Shown piece by piece: positions 26,789 to 35,866 of a DNA stretch of 64,000 bases. Each line of letters opens with the position of its first letter. Position 1 is the first letter of the stretch. The stretch is from Bauldia litoralis (GTDB lineage Bacteria > Pseudomonadota > Alphaproteobacteria > Rhizobiales > Kaistiaceae). Below the pieces are notes generated by a model, which saw only the letters and a program-made list of their open reading frames with translations, was not told the origin of the DNA and did no database searches. Where the stretch lies: the NCBI RefSeq assembly GCF_900104485.1, contig NZ_FMXQ01000002.1, positions 496,001 to 560,000 of the forward strand. The letters are read 5' to 3'. A program made the translations under genes and the position numbers.

Positions 26789-27592
26789 ATGTCCAACGCG
26801 CATCACACCCTCGCCACCCCGGTCCCCACGGCCGACTTGCCGGTGGTCCGCAAGATCGGGCCGGCCGACCTGAAATACGCGCTGACCCGCGGCGCCGCCG
26901 ATTTCTGGGCGATGCCGACCCATATCGTCTTCCTCGGCCTGATCTACCCGGTCATCGGCCTCGTGCTCGCCCGGCTGGTCTTCGGCTATGATGTCCTGCC
27001 GCTGCTCTTTCCCCTGGCCGCCGGCTTCGCGCTGGTGGGCCCGTTTGCAGCGCTCGGCCTTTACGAGTTGAGCCGGCGTCGGGAAGCCGGGCTCGATACC
27101 GGCTGGAAGCGCGCCTTCGACGTGTTCCGCTCCCCCTCCTTCGGGGCGATCGCCGCCGTCGGCGCCCTGCTCCTGGTCCTGTTCTTCATCTGGATCGGGG
27201 TCGCCGATGCCATCTATGTCGCGACCTTCGGCTACGCGTCGGCCGCCTCGATGCCGGACTTCCTCGACCAGGTGCTGAACACACCGGAGGGGATGCGCCT
27301 GATCCTCGTCGGCAACGCCGTCGGCTTCCTGTTTGCGGTGCTGGCGCTGATGATCAGCGCGGTGTCCTTCCCGCTGCTGCTCGATCGTCCCGTCGGGCCA
27401 ATCGTCGCGATCCTCGCCTCGGTGCGCGTCGTGCTCGCCAATCCGCTGACCATGGCGCTATGGGGCGTGATCGTCGCCGGATTGCTGCTCATCGGCTCCG
27501 TGCCCCTTTTCCTCGGGCTGGCGGTGATCGTCCCGGTCCTCGGTCACGCGACGTGGCACCTCTACCGGCGCGCCGTCGAACCCGCCGCATGA
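26789..27592 (+). CDS. DUF2189 integral membrane protein
   Basis: A 267-residue protein with a cytoplasmic N-terminus (PVVRKIGPADLKYALTRGAADF) and about six transmembrane helices, for example IVFLGLIYPVIGLVLARLVFG, FPLAAGFALVGPFAALGLYELS, FGAIAAVGALLLVLFFIWIGVADAI and GVIVAGLLLIGSVPLFLGLAVIVPVLGH. This is the layout of the DUF2189 family, predicted membrane proteins common in alphaproteobacteria, with no proven role. An AGGAGG ribosome binding site precedes the ATG. It appears monocistronic. Confidence 0.9.
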   Translation: MSNAHHTLATPVPTADLPVVRKIGPADLKYALTRGAADFWAMPTHIVFLGLIYPVIGLVLARLVFGYDVLPLLFPLAAGFALVGPFAALGLYELSRRREAGLDTGWKRAFDVFRSPSFGAIAAVGALLLVLFFIWIGVADAIYVATFGYASAASMPDFLDQVLNTPEGMRLILVGNAVGFLFAVLALMISAVSFPLLLDRPVGPIVAILASVRVVLANPLTMALWGVIVAGLLLIGSVPLFLGLAVIVPVLGHATWHLYRRAVEPAA

Positions 27593-27650
27593 CGGGATCG
27601 CCGGCCGGAAGCAGACCCTGCGCCGCCGGATCAGGCTGAACCGCCTGCCG

Positions 27651-27938
27651 TCAGCCGAGCAGCTTCGCGGTGATGTCGTGCAGTTCTTCGTCGAGGGAGA
27701 TGTCGGTGAAGGGCTTGCCGGCCTTCTGGTACCAGTAGCGCGCATTGGGCAGGTCGCCCTCGACGCGATGCAGGTGGGCGTGGACCCATGCCGCGTCCGA
27801 ACTGTCGTCGTCCTGGACGATCTCGTGCGCGACATGCCAGTCGCCTTTCGCCGTGTGCCAGAGGGCGCGCGTCGGCCCCTGCAGATCCGCCGGAGGCGTG
27901 TCCGCCGCAGTCGAGGCCTTGAATTCCGAATGGTCCAT
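27651..27938 (-). CDS. hypothetical protein, 95 aa
   Basis: A small acidic soluble protein: LWHTAKGDWHVAHEIVQDDDSSDAAWVHAHLHRVEGDLPNARYWYQKAGKP. The H/W-rich helical repeat resembles a TPR/Sel1-like helix pair, and similar proteins are widespread in bacteria without function. A GGGAGA ribosome binding site lies 6 bases before the ATG. It lies 79 bases downstream of gatA in the same orientation, and could be part of that unit, but no link to amidotransferase function is known. Confidence 0.82.
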   Translation of the reverse strand: MDHSEFKASTAADTPPADLQGPTRALWHTAKGDWHVAHEIVQDDDSSDAAWVHAHLHRVEGDLPNARYWYQKAGKPFTDISLDEELHDITAKLLG

Positions 27939-28017
27939 GTCTGTCTCCCGAAGTCCCGCCCTCAGGCGGCATCCGCCAAACCGGCGGCAACCGCGCCAAG
28001 GCTACACCGCCGGCGCT

Positions 28018-29493
28018 CTACCACCAACGTTCAGGCGCAAAGTGCCCGGCCGCGTCCTCGATCACTTGCCCGGTCCGGAACAGCATCTCCTCGTCGAAGG
28101 GCCGACCGATCAGTTGCAGGGCGAGCGGCAGTCCCTTGGCGTCGAGCCCGGCCGGCACCGCGATCCCGGGCAGTCCCGCCATGTTCACGGTGACGGTGAA
28201 GATGTCGTTGAGGTACATCTCGATCGGTGAGGCCGTCGTCTTCGACGCGACGCCGAACGCCGCGCTCGGCGTCGCCGGCGTCAGGATCGCGTCGACCCCG
28301 GCCTCGAACACCGTCTCGAAATCACGCTTGATCAGCGCCCGCACCTTCTGCGCCCGCAGGTAATAGGCATCGTAGTAGCCGGCGGAGAGCACATAGGTAC
28401 CGATCATCACCCGCCGCTTGACCTCCTTGCCGAACCCGGCGGCGCGGCTGTTCTCATACATCGCGGCAATGTCGTCGCCGGGCACCCGCAGCCCGTAGCG
28501 GACGCCGTCGTAGCGGGCGAGGTTCGAAGAGGCCTCGGCCGGGGCAACGATGTAATACGCCGGCAAAGCGTATTGGGTATGCGGCAGGCAAATGTCGATA
28601 ATCTCGGCGCCGGCCTCCTTCAGCCATGCCTTGCCCTGCTCCCACAGCGCCTCGACTTCCGGCGGCATGCCGTCGATCCGGTATTCCTTGGGAACCCCGA
28701 TCCGCAGACCCTTGACGCTGCCGCCGACAGCCTTCTCGTAGTCCGGCACCGGCAGGTCGACCGACGTCGTGTCGCGCTCGTCGACGCTGGCCATCGACCG
28801 CAGCATGATCGCCGAGTCGCGAACCGTGCGGGCGAGCGGGCCGGCCTGATCGAGCGACGAGGCGAAGGCGATAATCCCCCAGCGCGAGCAGCGCCCATAG
28901 GTCGGCTTGATGCCGACCGTCGCGGTGAAGGCCGCTGGCTGGCGGATCGAGCCGCCGGTGTCGGTGCCGGTCGCGCCGGCGCAGAGGCGCGCGGCGACCG
29001 CCGTCGCCGACCCGCCGGACGAGCCGCCCGGCACCATCGGCGCGTTGGAGCCCTCGGCGCGCCACGGGTTGACCACCGGCCCGTAATAGGAGGTCTCGTT
29101 GGAGGACCCCATGGCGAACTCGTCCATGTTGAGCTTGCCGAGCATCACCGCCCCGTCCGCCCACAGGTTGGCGGTCACGGTCGATTCATAGACAGGCTTG
29201 AAACCGTCGAGGATATGGCTCGCCGCCTGGGCATGGACGCCCTCGGTGCAGAACAGGTCCTTGATGCCGAGCGGCACGCCTTCGAGCGGCCGCGCCTCGC
29301 CGCTGGCGATCCGGGCGTCGGACGCGGCCGCCATCTCCAGTGCCTTCTCGGGCGTCTCGACGATATAGGCGTTGAGGTCGCGGGCGGCCTCCATCGCTGC
29401 CAGGTAGGAATGGGTCAACTCCGTCGCCGAGAACTGGCCGGTGGCCAGCCCGTCGCGGATTTCGGCGATTGTCAGCCCGGTCAGGTCGCTCAT
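28018..29493 (-). CDS. gatA: Asp-tRNA(Asn)/Glu-tRNA(Gln) amidotransferase subunit A
   Basis: Glutaminase subunit of GatCAB, which converts Glu-tRNA(Gln) (and Asp-tRNA(Asn)) to the amidated forms. The amidase-signature triad is intact: Lys in LGIKDLF near residue 75, and cis-Ser/Ser in [16 protein letters not shown] near 150-175 followed by [14 protein letters not shown]. Length 491 is normal. The start [20 protein letters not shown] at 29493 has AGGA seven bases upstream and fits the family; an ATG at 29511 overlapping the gatC stop is an alternative. gatB is not in the window. Confidence 0.97.
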   Translation of the reverse strand: MSDLTGLTIAEIRDGLATGQFSATELTHSYLAAMEAARDLNAYIVETPEKALEMAAASDARIASGEARPLEGVPLGIKDLFCTEGVHAQAASHILDGFKPVYESTVTANLWADGAVMLGKLNMDEFAMGSSNETSYYGPVVNPWRAEGSNAPMVPGGSSGGSATAVAARLCAGATGTDTGGSIRQPAAFTATVGIKPTYGRCSRWGIIAFASSLDQAGPLARTVRDSAIMLRSMASVDERDTTSVDLPVPDYEKAVGGSVKGLRIGVPKEYRIDGMPPEVEALWEQGKAWLKEAGAEIIDICLPHTQYALPAYYIVAPAEASSNLARYDGVRYGLRVPGDDIAAMYENSRAAGFGKEVKRRVMIGTYVLSAGYYDAYYLRAQKVRALIKRDFETVFEAGVDAILTPATPSAAFGVASKTTASPIEMYLNDIFTVTVNMAGLPGIAVPAGLDAKGLPLALQLIGRPFDEEMLFRTGQVIEDAAGHFAPERWW

Positions 29494-29510
29494 TTCGGTT
29501 CCTGCGGCCA

Positions 29511-29798
29511 TCACTCGACGACCTTCGGCACGACGAAGAAATGATCCTCACGGGCCGGCGCATTGGCGACGATCCTCTCGGCCTGATCCTGCTCCGTAAC
29601 CACGTCCGCCCGTTTCTTCATGTCGACTGCGACCACAGAGGTCATCGGCTCGACGCCGGTGACGTCGACCTCGTTCAATTGCTCGACGAAGCCGAGAATG
29701 GTGTTCAGTTCGCCCTTCAGCGCTTCCGCCTCCTCGTCGCTGACCGCGATCCGGGCCAGACGTGCGACGCGCTTGACGATGTCCTTGTCGACCGACAT
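29511..29798 (-). CDS. gatC: Asp-tRNA(Asn)/Glu-tRNA(Gln) amidotransferase subunit C
   Basis: A 95-residue belt subunit that wraps GatA and GatB. Typical sequence: [49 protein letters not shown] and the C-terminal [18 protein letters not shown]. The start at 29798 is the family start; the longer frame is spurious. It is immediately upstream of gatA with a short overlap or gap, as in nearly all alphaproteobacteria. The dinB gene is divergent. Confidence 0.97.
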   Translation of the reverse strand: MSVDKDIVKRVARLARIAVSDEEAEALKGELNTILGFVEQLNEVDVTGVEPMTSVVAVDMKKRADVVTEQDQAERIVANAPAREDHFFVVPKVVE

Positions 29799-29958
29799 GA
29801 GTGATTGTTTCCTGGGGAGGGCCACCGGGCCTATAGCAGAGCCGGATTTGCCGGAGCAAGTGCGCTTGGCCGGCGGGATGCCGGCCGGGCGAATCCGGTC
29901 TATGATCCACCGCCCCGCCGCCGCCCCTGCCGAGGCGCCAGGCCCGGGCAAGAATGCC

Positions 29959-31269
29959 ATGACAAGCGCGCCCGATCACCCGCCGAGCCTTTGCTGCGAC
30001 TGCGTTTCGCGGGCGCCGGCGACCGCCCGGCGTTGCCCGGCCTGTGGCAGCCCGCGCCTCCTCGCCCATCCGGAACTCGACCGGCTGTCGATTGCCCACC
30101 TCGATTGCGACGCCTTTTACGCTGCAATCGAGAAACGCGACGATCCCTCGCTTGCCGACAAGCCGGTGATCATCGGTGGCGGCCGGCGCGGCGTCGTCTC
30201 GACCGCCTGCTACATCGCCCGGATTCGCGGCGTCCATTCGGCCATGCCGATGTTCCAGGCGCTTAAGCTCTGCCCGGACGCCGTGGTCATCCCGCCATCG
30301 ATGGAGAAATACGGCAAGGTCGGCCGCGAGGTCCGCACCCTGATGCAGGAACTGACGCCGCTGGTCGAGCCGATCTCGATCGACGAGGCCTTTCTCGACC
30401 TCTCGGGCACCGAGAAGCTACACCACGCGACACCGGCGGAATCGCTCGGCCGGCTGGCGCTGCGCATCGAGCGCGATCTCGGCATCACCGTGTCGATCGG
30501 CCTGTCCTTCAACAAGTTCCTCGCCAAGATCGCCTCGGACCAGAACAAGCCGCGCGGCTTCTCCGTCATCGGTCAGGCAGAGTCGATCGACTTCCTGCGC
30601 GACAAGCCGGTCGGGCTGATCTGGGGCGTCGGCGCCAAGACCCGCGAGAAGCTCGCCGCCGACGGCATCCACACCATCGGCACGCTACAACGGATGAGCG
30701 AGACCGACCTCGCCCGCCGCTATGGCTCGATCGGCCTCAGGCTCGCCCGCCTCGCCCGCGCCGACGACACCCGCGCCGTCAATCCCCGGGACGGCGCCAA
30801 GAGCGTCAGCGCCGAGACCACGCTGGAAACCGACGTTTCCGATCCCCACAAGCTGAAGGCGATCCTGCGCAAGCTCTCCGAACGGGTGTCGCAACGGCTG
30901 AAGAAGGCCGAACTCGCCGGCCGGACCGTGACGCTCAAGCTCAAGACCGGTGATTTTCGCACCCGAACCCGCAGCCGCCAGCTGGTCGATCCGACCCGCC
31001 TCGCCGATCGCATCTTCCAGGCCGGTTTCCACATGCTGGAGCGCGAGACCGACGGCACCCGCTACCGGCTCATCGGCATCGGCGTGTCGGATTTCGACGA
31101 CCCGTTGCTCGCCGACCCGGACGACCTCGTCGATACCGGCAGCGCCAAGCGCGCAAGGGCCGAGGCCGCCATCGACCGGATCCGCGACCGCTTCGGCAAC
31201 CCAGCCGTCGAGACCGGCCTCGTCTTCGGCGAGATTCGCACGAACCGGGCGAAGCCGCGACGGGAGTGA
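29959..31269 (+). CDS. dinB: DNA polymerase IV (Y-family) with N-terminal zinc-finger extension
   Basis: Translesion polymerase, 436 residues. Before the polymerase core is a cysteine-rich segment, [10 protein letters not shown]...RCPACGSPR (residues 11-33), a four-Cys putative zinc finger seen in the long alphaproteobacterial DinB form. The core starts [17 protein letters not shown] (first catalytic Asp), and the second acidic pair is in [11 protein letters not shown]. The little-finger domain ends about residue 400. The beta-clamp-binding end is not obvious. Starting at the ATG at 29959 keeps the cysteines and avoids overlap with gatC. No GTTC-N7-GTTC box was found in its upstream region, so SOS control is unsupported here. 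Confidence 0.95.
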   Translation: MTSAPDHPPSLCCDCVSRAPATARRCPACGSPRLLAHPELDRLSIAHLDCDAFYAAIEKRDDPSLADKPVIIGGGRRGVVSTACYIARIRGVHSAMPMFQALKLCPDAVVIPPSMEKYGKVGREVRTLMQELTPLVEPISIDEAFLDLSGTEKLHHATPAESLGRLALRIERDLGITVSIGLSFNKFLAKIASDQNKPRGFSVIGQAESIDFLRDKPVGLIWGVGAKTREKLAADGIHTIGTLQRMSETDLARRYGSIGLRLARLARADDTRAVNPRDGAKSVSAETTLETDVSDPHKLKAILRKLSERVSQRLKKAELAGRTVTLKLKTGDFRTRTRSRQLVDPTRLADRIFQAGFHMLERETDGTRYRLIGIGVSDFDDPLLADPDDLVDTGSAKRARAEAAIDRIRDRFGNPAVETGLVFGEIRTNRAKPRRE

Positions 31270-31292
31270 TCCGACCAGTCGCCATAGTGAGG

Positions 31293-31312
31293 GAGAACCA
31301 TCAATCGTTCTC
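31293..31312. promoter_or_regulatory. palindromic operator candidate upstream of the ABC transporter operon
   Basis: GAGAAC-N8-GTTCTC, a perfect inverted repeat of 6-base arms, 24 bases after dinB and 115 bases before the ATPase gene. Its geometry suits a dimeric repressor such as a LacI or DeoR-type sugar regulator, though no regulator gene is adjacent. It is not the direct-repeat LexA box. Confidence 0.35.
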
Positions 31313-31426
31313 ATTGACCGGCTGCGTCGCTTTAGTAGGATGAAAACGGGAGGATCATTCAAGCATGCTGGTATTCACGGCGCACCGCCGTCTGCGCCTA
31401 AGTGCGCTGGTCGCGGTGCAGGTTCG

Positions 31427-32218
31427 ATGACCGCGGCAGGCACCACGACGGCCGCCAGGGCTGACTTTTCCTCGATCGTCCGGCTCGATCAGGTCCAGAA
31501 ATTCTTCGGCCCGATCCAGGCGCTGCAGGACATCTCGCTTGAGATCGGCCGCAACGAGATCGTTGGCCTGATCGGCGACAACGGTGCCGGCAAGTCGACG
31601 CTGATCAAGGTGATGACCGGCGTCATGCAGCCGACTGCGGGACGCATCTTCGTTCGCGACAAGGAGATCAAGCTGTCCGACTACTCGGTGCGGATGGCCC
31701 ACGACCTGTCGATCGAGACCGTCTACCAAGACCGCTCGCTGGCCGACAAGCAGCCGCTGTGGCGCAATTTCTTCGTCGGTCGCCAGATCACCAACCGCTT
31801 CGGCTTCATCGACATCAAGAAGGAGAAGCAGATCGCCGACCAGATCCTCAAGGGCGCGATCGGCTTCCGCAGCGAGGGCATCACCGTCGACTCGACGGTC
31901 GCCAACCTCTCCGGCGGCGAGCGCCAGGGCATCGCGATCGGCCGGGCCATGCACTACAACGCCGACCTCATCATCCTCGACGAGCCCACCGTGGCGCTGG
32001 CCGTGGCGGAGGTCCGCAAGGTTCTCGATTTTGTCCGACGAATTAAGGAATCAGGCCGCGCCTGCATCTACATCGAGCACAATCTCGCCCACGTCCACGA
32101 GGTCGCCGACCGCCTGATCGTTCTCGATCGCGGCAAGGTGGTGGCGGAGATCCTGCCGAAGGATATGACGGTGTTCGAACTCACCGAATTCCTCATCGAA
32201 CTGCAACACGGGCAATAG
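31427..32218 (+). CDS. sugar ABC transporter ATP-binding protein (single-domain FrcA type)
   Basis: Energy-coupling ATPase of a sugar importer, 263 residues with only one nucleotide-binding domain, unlike two-domain RbsA. Walker A GDNGAGKST at residues 50-58, Q-loop in ETVYQDRSL, signature NLSGGERQG, Walker B LIILDEPTVAL and switch His in CIYIEHN. The first 15 residues are non-conserved. ATG at 31427 chosen; several upstream in-frame starts exist. The permease gene begins 11 bases after its stop. Sequence style resembles the fructose transporter FrcA of rhizobia, but sugar specificity is unproven. Confidence 0.95.
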   Translation: MTAAGTTTAARADFSSIVRLDQVQKFFGPIQALQDISLEIGRNEIVGLIGDNGAGKSTLIKVMTGVMQPTAGRIFVRDKEIKLSDYSVRMAHDLSIETVYQDRSLADKQPLWRNFFVGRQITNRFGFIDIKKEKQIADQILKGAIGFRSEGITVDSTVANLSGGERQGIAIGRAMHYNADLIILDEPTVALAVAEVRKVLDFVRRIKESGRACIYIEHNLAHVHEVADRLIVLDRGKVVAEILPKDMTVFELTEFLIELQHGQ

Positions 32219-32228
32219 GGGTCGAGGA

Positions 32229-33332
32229 ATGGCAAAAGTCCGTGGAGGCCCGTCGCTGGTCGAGCGGTTCGAGGGACTGCCGATCATCGTCGTCTTCTTC
32301 CTCCTCCTCGCCCTGTTCATGTACACCGCGCCGCAGGTCTTCCTGCAGCCCTTCATCTACACCACCTTCCTGTCGACGCTGCCACCGCTGATGCTGCTCG
32401 CCGTCGGCCTGACCTTCGTCATCGGCGCCGGCGAGATCGACCTCTCCTTCCCGGCGATCATATCCTTTTCCGGCTTCGTCTTCGCCATCCTGTTCAAGGA
32501 CTACGACCTCGGCTGGCTCGCGGTCATCGCTGCCCTCGCCTCCGGCGTCCTCGTAGGCTTCCTCAACGGCATCATCATCGCCAAGATCGGCATCCCGTCC
32601 TTCATCGCGACGCTCGGCACCCAGTTCTTCTGGTTCGGCGCCGCGACGGTATTGTCCGGCGGCAAATCCTATGCGCTACGCGGCGCCGAGGAATCCTCGG
32701 TGTGGCAGGTGATCGTCGGTCGCCCCTTCGAGGGATCCGAGACCGCCTGGGTCGCCCAGCTGCCGATGCAGGCTTTCTGGACCCTGGTGATCGTCCTGGT
32801 GCTGTGGATGATCCTCAAGCGCCACCGTTTCGGCGAGCATGTGCTGTTCATCGGCGATTCCAACGAGGTGTCGCGGGTCCTCGGCATCGATGTCGACCGG
32901 GAGAAGATTAAGGTCTTCACTCTGATGGGGGCGCTGGCCGCCGTCGCCGCCATCATGCTGACGCTGGAGAACAAGAACTTCTTCGGCAACCAGGGCCAGG
33001 GCTACCTGCTGACCGCCATTGCCTCGGTGCTGATCGGCGGCACGTCGATCTTCGGCGGCCGGGCGACCGTCATCGGCACGGTCTTCGGCGCCGCCATCAT
33101 CCTGATGATCGAGCCGGCGCTGGTCGCCACTGGCCTGACCGGCGCCTGGGTCCGCACCGTCCAGGGGCTGGTCTTCCTGATCGCCATCATCTTCTATCTC
33201 TACATGGACGAGCCCCAGCGCCGCGCCGCCTTCTTCGCGCGGATGGGCTGGTCCTCGAAAAGCGGGAGCCGCCAGGCTGCGGCCCCGCCCAGCGAACCCG
33301 CGCCACCAGGCGCGGGCGTGACAGGCAAGTAA
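32229..33332 (+). CDS. sugar ABC transporter permease (RbsC/FrcC family)
   Basis: A 367-residue inner-membrane channel subunit with 8-10 hydrophobic helices. LPPLMLLAVGLTFVIGAGEIDLSFPAIISFSGFVFA is the highly conserved ribose-type permease segment, and VLFIGDSNEVSRVLGIDVDREKIKVFTLMGALAAVA covers the ATPase-contact region. TAIASVLIGGTSIFGGRATVIGTVFGAAI is another family hallmark. The C-terminus has an extra cytoplasmic Pro/Ala-rich tail of about 40 residues. Located between the ATPase gene and the binding-protein gene; order A-C-B is unusual compared with B-C-A in frc operons. Confidence 0.95.
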   Translation: MAKVRGGPSLVERFEGLPIIVVFFLLLALFMYTAPQVFLQPFIYTTFLSTLPPLMLLAVGLTFVIGAGEIDLSFPAIISFSGFVFAILFKDYDLGWLAVIAALASGVLVGFLNGIIIAKIGIPSFIATLGTQFFWFGAATVLSGGKSYALRGAEESSVWQVIVGRPFEGSETAWVAQLPMQAFWTLVIVLVLWMILKRHRFGEHVLFIGDSNEVSRVLGIDVDREKIKVFTLMGALAAVAAIMLTLENKNFFGNQGQGYLLTAIASVLIGGTSIFGGRATVIGTVFGAAIILMIEPALVATGLTGAWVRTVQGLVFLIAIIFYLYMDEPQRRAAFFARMGWSSKSGSRQAAAPPSEPAPPGAGVTGK

Positions 33333-33355
33333 ACGAAAACCAGGGAGAAACGGAC

Positions 33356-34342
33356 ATGAGAGTATCGAAGACACTTCTCGCCGGCGCCGCCGCGGTGGCC
33401 ATGCTCGCCAATGCCTCCGCCGCTTCGGCCGAGATGATCGGCGACGGCATCACCATGTATATGCAGATGGGCGGCAACCCCGGCGACGGCGCGACGCTCG
33501 CCCGCCAGACGGGCGCGGCACAGGCGGCCGAGGCCTTCGGCGTCGACCTCAAGGAGCAGTTCTCCGCCTGGGCGCCGGAAACCATGATCAACCAGTTCAA
33601 GGAAGCGGTCGCCGCCAAGCCGACCTGCATCGAGATCATGGGCCACCCGGGCAGCGCCGCCTTCGAGGACCTGGTCAAGGGCGCGGTCGATCAGGGCATC
33701 GTCGTCACCAGCGGCAACTCGCCGATGACCGACCTCCAGAACGCCTTCGGCTCGAAGGGCTTCGGCTATGCCGGCGTCGATCTCTATGTCGGCGGCCAGA
33801 TCACCGCCAACTACATGATCGACCAGGGCCTGAAGTCGGGTGACGAGGCGATGGTCTATGGCGTGTTCAGTCAGGCCGAGCGCGGTCAGTCCGAGAAGGG
33901 CCTCGCCGATACGCTCGAAAAGGCCGGCCTCAAGGTCGACCGGCTCGAGATCACCCAGGAAGCCAACAGCGATGCCTCGCTCGCCATCCCGGTGCTTGCC
34001 GCCTATGTCCAGGCTAATCCGAACCTCAAGGCGATCGGCACGCAGCATGGCGGCATCACCAGCGTTCTTGCCGATACGCTGAAGAAAGCCGGCAAGAAGC
34101 CCGGTGAGATCATCGTCGGCGGCATCGACCTCGCGCCCGCAACCATCGACGGCCTGAAGTCCGGCTATGTCTCCGCCACCCTCGACCAGTTGCTCTACCT
34201 GCAGGGCTTCCTGCCGGTCCTGCAATGCGTCATGACGGCGAAGTACAAGATGCCCGGCCTGTCGATCAACACCGGCGCCGGCGCCGTAACATCGCAGACC
34301 ATCGACAGCCTCGTCGACCTGATCGACGCCGGCATCCGCTAG
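33356..34342 (+). CDS. periplasmic sugar-binding protein of ABC transporter
   Basis: A 328-residue substrate-binding protein of the ribose/galactose-binding type I fold. The signal peptide MRVSKTLLAGAAAVAMLANASAASA is clear. The mature protein has GAAQAAEAFGVDLKEQFS, CIEIMGHPGSAAFEDLVKGAVDQGIVVTSGNSP and IIVGGIDLAPATIDGLKSGYVSATLDQLLYLQGF, all familiar in Peripla_BP_4 proteins. An AGGGAGAAA ribosome binding site precedes the ATG. It is the last gene of the transporter operon and is followed by a strong terminator. Ligand unknown. Confidence 0.95.
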   Translation: MRVSKTLLAGAAAVAMLANASAASAEMIGDGITMYMQMGGNPGDGATLARQTGAAQAAEAFGVDLKEQFSAWAPETMINQFKEAVAAKPTCIEIMGHPGSAAFEDLVKGAVDQGIVVTSGNSPMTDLQNAFGSKGFGYAGVDLYVGGQITANYMIDQGLKSGDEAMVYGVFSQAERGQSEKGLADTLEKAGLKVDRLEITQEANSDASLAIPVLAAYVQANPNLKAIGTQHGGITSVLADTLKKAGKKPGEIIVGGIDLAPATIDGLKSGYVSATLDQLLYLQGFLPVLQCVMTAKYKMPGLSINTGAGAVTSQTIDSLVDLIDAGIR

Positions 34343-34364
34343 TCCGCGAACGCAGGATAATCAG

Positions 34365-34393
34365 CGCCGGCGGGGAAACCTCGCCGGCGTTTT
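34365..34393 (+). terminator. rho-independent terminator after sugar ABC operon
   Basis: CGCCGGCGGGG (34365-34375), loop AAA, CCTCGCCGGCG (34379-34389), then TTTT. The 11-bp stem contains one G-T pair. It lies 23 bases after the binding-protein stop. Confidence 0.88.
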
Positions 34394-34807
34394 CTGTTCA
34401 AGCCCGGCGCTGCCCGCGCCCCGCGCGCGATGTCGCGGCGCTTCCGCCGTACCTCGCTTGCTTCCTCCACATCATCGATGGACGCACGAAAAACATGGTT
34501 GACTGGGCGCACAAAAACCGCACCAAATAGTCGATAAACAATTTTCAACATTTAATTGCGACGTCGCCTCTCGCATCGAGGGGATCTTTTGAAGCCAGAG
34601 CTTTAGCCGTTGCTGAGACAATGATTTTCCGTTCTGAATTTTCAGCGAGCCGCCTTCCCCGATCCTTTCATGGCTCCGAAGAACCGGTCGCCCTTTCTCT
34701 CAGGCCCGGTCGTCTCATCAGCAATTCCGCGAGCCTGAATATTGCGGAATCGGCGTCAAAACCCACAAGAGTCAAGGCGATCGCTGCAAGCCTGGCGGCC
34801 TCGTAAC
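34394..34807. other. intergenic region upstream of glycosyltransferase gene
   Basis: About 410 bases with no supported gene. The part from 34480 to 34560 is noticeably AT-richer (AAACAATTTTCAACATTTAATTG) and probably bears the promoter for the glycosyltransferase. A 61-codon open frame at 34621 has no coding features I can recognise. Confidence 0.55.
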
Positions 34808-35770
34808 ATGGGTGGATGCATTTCGGTCATAGTGCCGATCTTCAATGTGGAGACCTACCTCGGCGATTGCTTGCGGTCGCTTCAGATCCAGTCGGACGCG
34901 GATTACGAGATTATTCTGATCGACGACGGCAGCACCGACGGCAGTCCGGAGCTAGCCGAAGCCTTTCGAAGCAACAGCGATCGGTGCACCCTCTGGCGGT
35001 CCAGTTCCAATCGCGGTCTGGGCGCGTCGAGGAACAAGGGAGTGCAATTGGCACGCGGCGATTTTGTCTGTTTTGTTGACGCAGACGACGTCGTGTCGCC
35101 CGACTTTCTTGCCTGTCTTCGCGATCGGCAGAAGATCACGGGTGCGAGTATCGTTTCGGGTCTCATCAGGCGGATGACCGAGTCCGGCGAGGTCCTGGGC
35201 ACTCGCATGATCGGCGATGCTCCAGATGTCGATCCGCCTCTCACGGTGCACGAGCGCGTATTGGGGCTCGTCAATCCGTCAGTCGCGTGTGCCCGGCTCT
35301 ACAGGATCGGGTTGTTGAGGGACGACGCCTGCTTGTTCAGGGACCGCATTCCGCACGAAGACCTCTTCTTCACGTACAAGGTACTCCGCAACCGGGACAC
35401 TGCGGACGCTGACGAAGCAGTCTATTTCTGGCGGCACCGAGAGGATTCGCTGAGCGCTCGGATAACCAGGGCGCACGTCGATGTCTGGTTGGAACTGAAA
35501 CGGGATACTGATGCATTCCTGACGGCAAACCAGGGAAGCCCAAGGGAATTCGCGCTGGCCGCGCGGAGAAGCCTCATGTTCGTCAACGGCGTGCTTCGGA
35601 AGGCGGATGAACAACAGCGGCTTGATGTTCTGGAATATCTCGAAGGCCTGAGTCAGGAATTCGGATCGCTGATGATGCAGGACTACGATTTCGTCCGACA
35701 CTCCGAAATAAAGGCGATCTATCTTCCCAAGCGACTTGAGAAATATCTCAACGACCTGGGTTTTTCCTAA
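34808..35770 (+). CDS. family 2 glycosyltransferase
   Basis: A 320-residue GT-A fold glycosyltransferase. ISVIVPIFNVETYLGDCLRSLQIQSDADYEIILIDDGSTDGSPE is the classic N-terminus with the nucleotide-sugar-binding Asp pair. RGLGASRNKGVQLARGDFVCFVDADDVVSPDF supplies the DxD-type metal-binding motif (DADD). EDLFFTYKVL near residue 190 holds the catalytic-base ED. The product is probably a cell-surface polysaccharide; donor and acceptor are unknown. It is isolated from other polysaccharide genes and is the most GC-moderate of the three glycosyltransferases in the window. Confidence 0.93.
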   Translation: MGGCISVIVPIFNVETYLGDCLRSLQIQSDADYEIILIDDGSTDGSPELAEAFRSNSDRCTLWRSSSNRGLGASRNKGVQLARGDFVCFVDADDVVSPDFLACLRDRQKITGASIVSGLIRRMTESGEVLGTRMIGDAPDVDPPLTVHERVLGLVNPSVACARLYRIGLLRDDACLFRDRIPHEDLFFTYKVLRNRDTADADEAVYFWRHREDSLSARITRAHVDVWLELKRDTDAFLTANQGSPREFALAARRSLMFVNGVLRKADEQQRLDVLEYLEGLSQEFGSLMMQDYDFVRHSEIKAIYLPKRLEKYLNDLGFS

Positions 35771-35866
35771 GGGACCCCATTGGGGTGGACCGTCCGCCGG
35801 GTGCCCACCCGCCGGGAACTCGGCGTCGGTGCGGCAGGATGTGGGGTCCGGCACTGCCGAACTGCC

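Noticed and set aside
29799-29958. LexA box for dinB
   Set aside because: No GTTC-N7-GTTC or GAAC-N7-GAAC was found between gatC and dinB.
34621-34806. 61-codon frame upstream of the first glycosyltransferase gene
   Set aside because: No ribosome binding site or recognisable sequence; it probably lies in the 5' region of the downstream gene.
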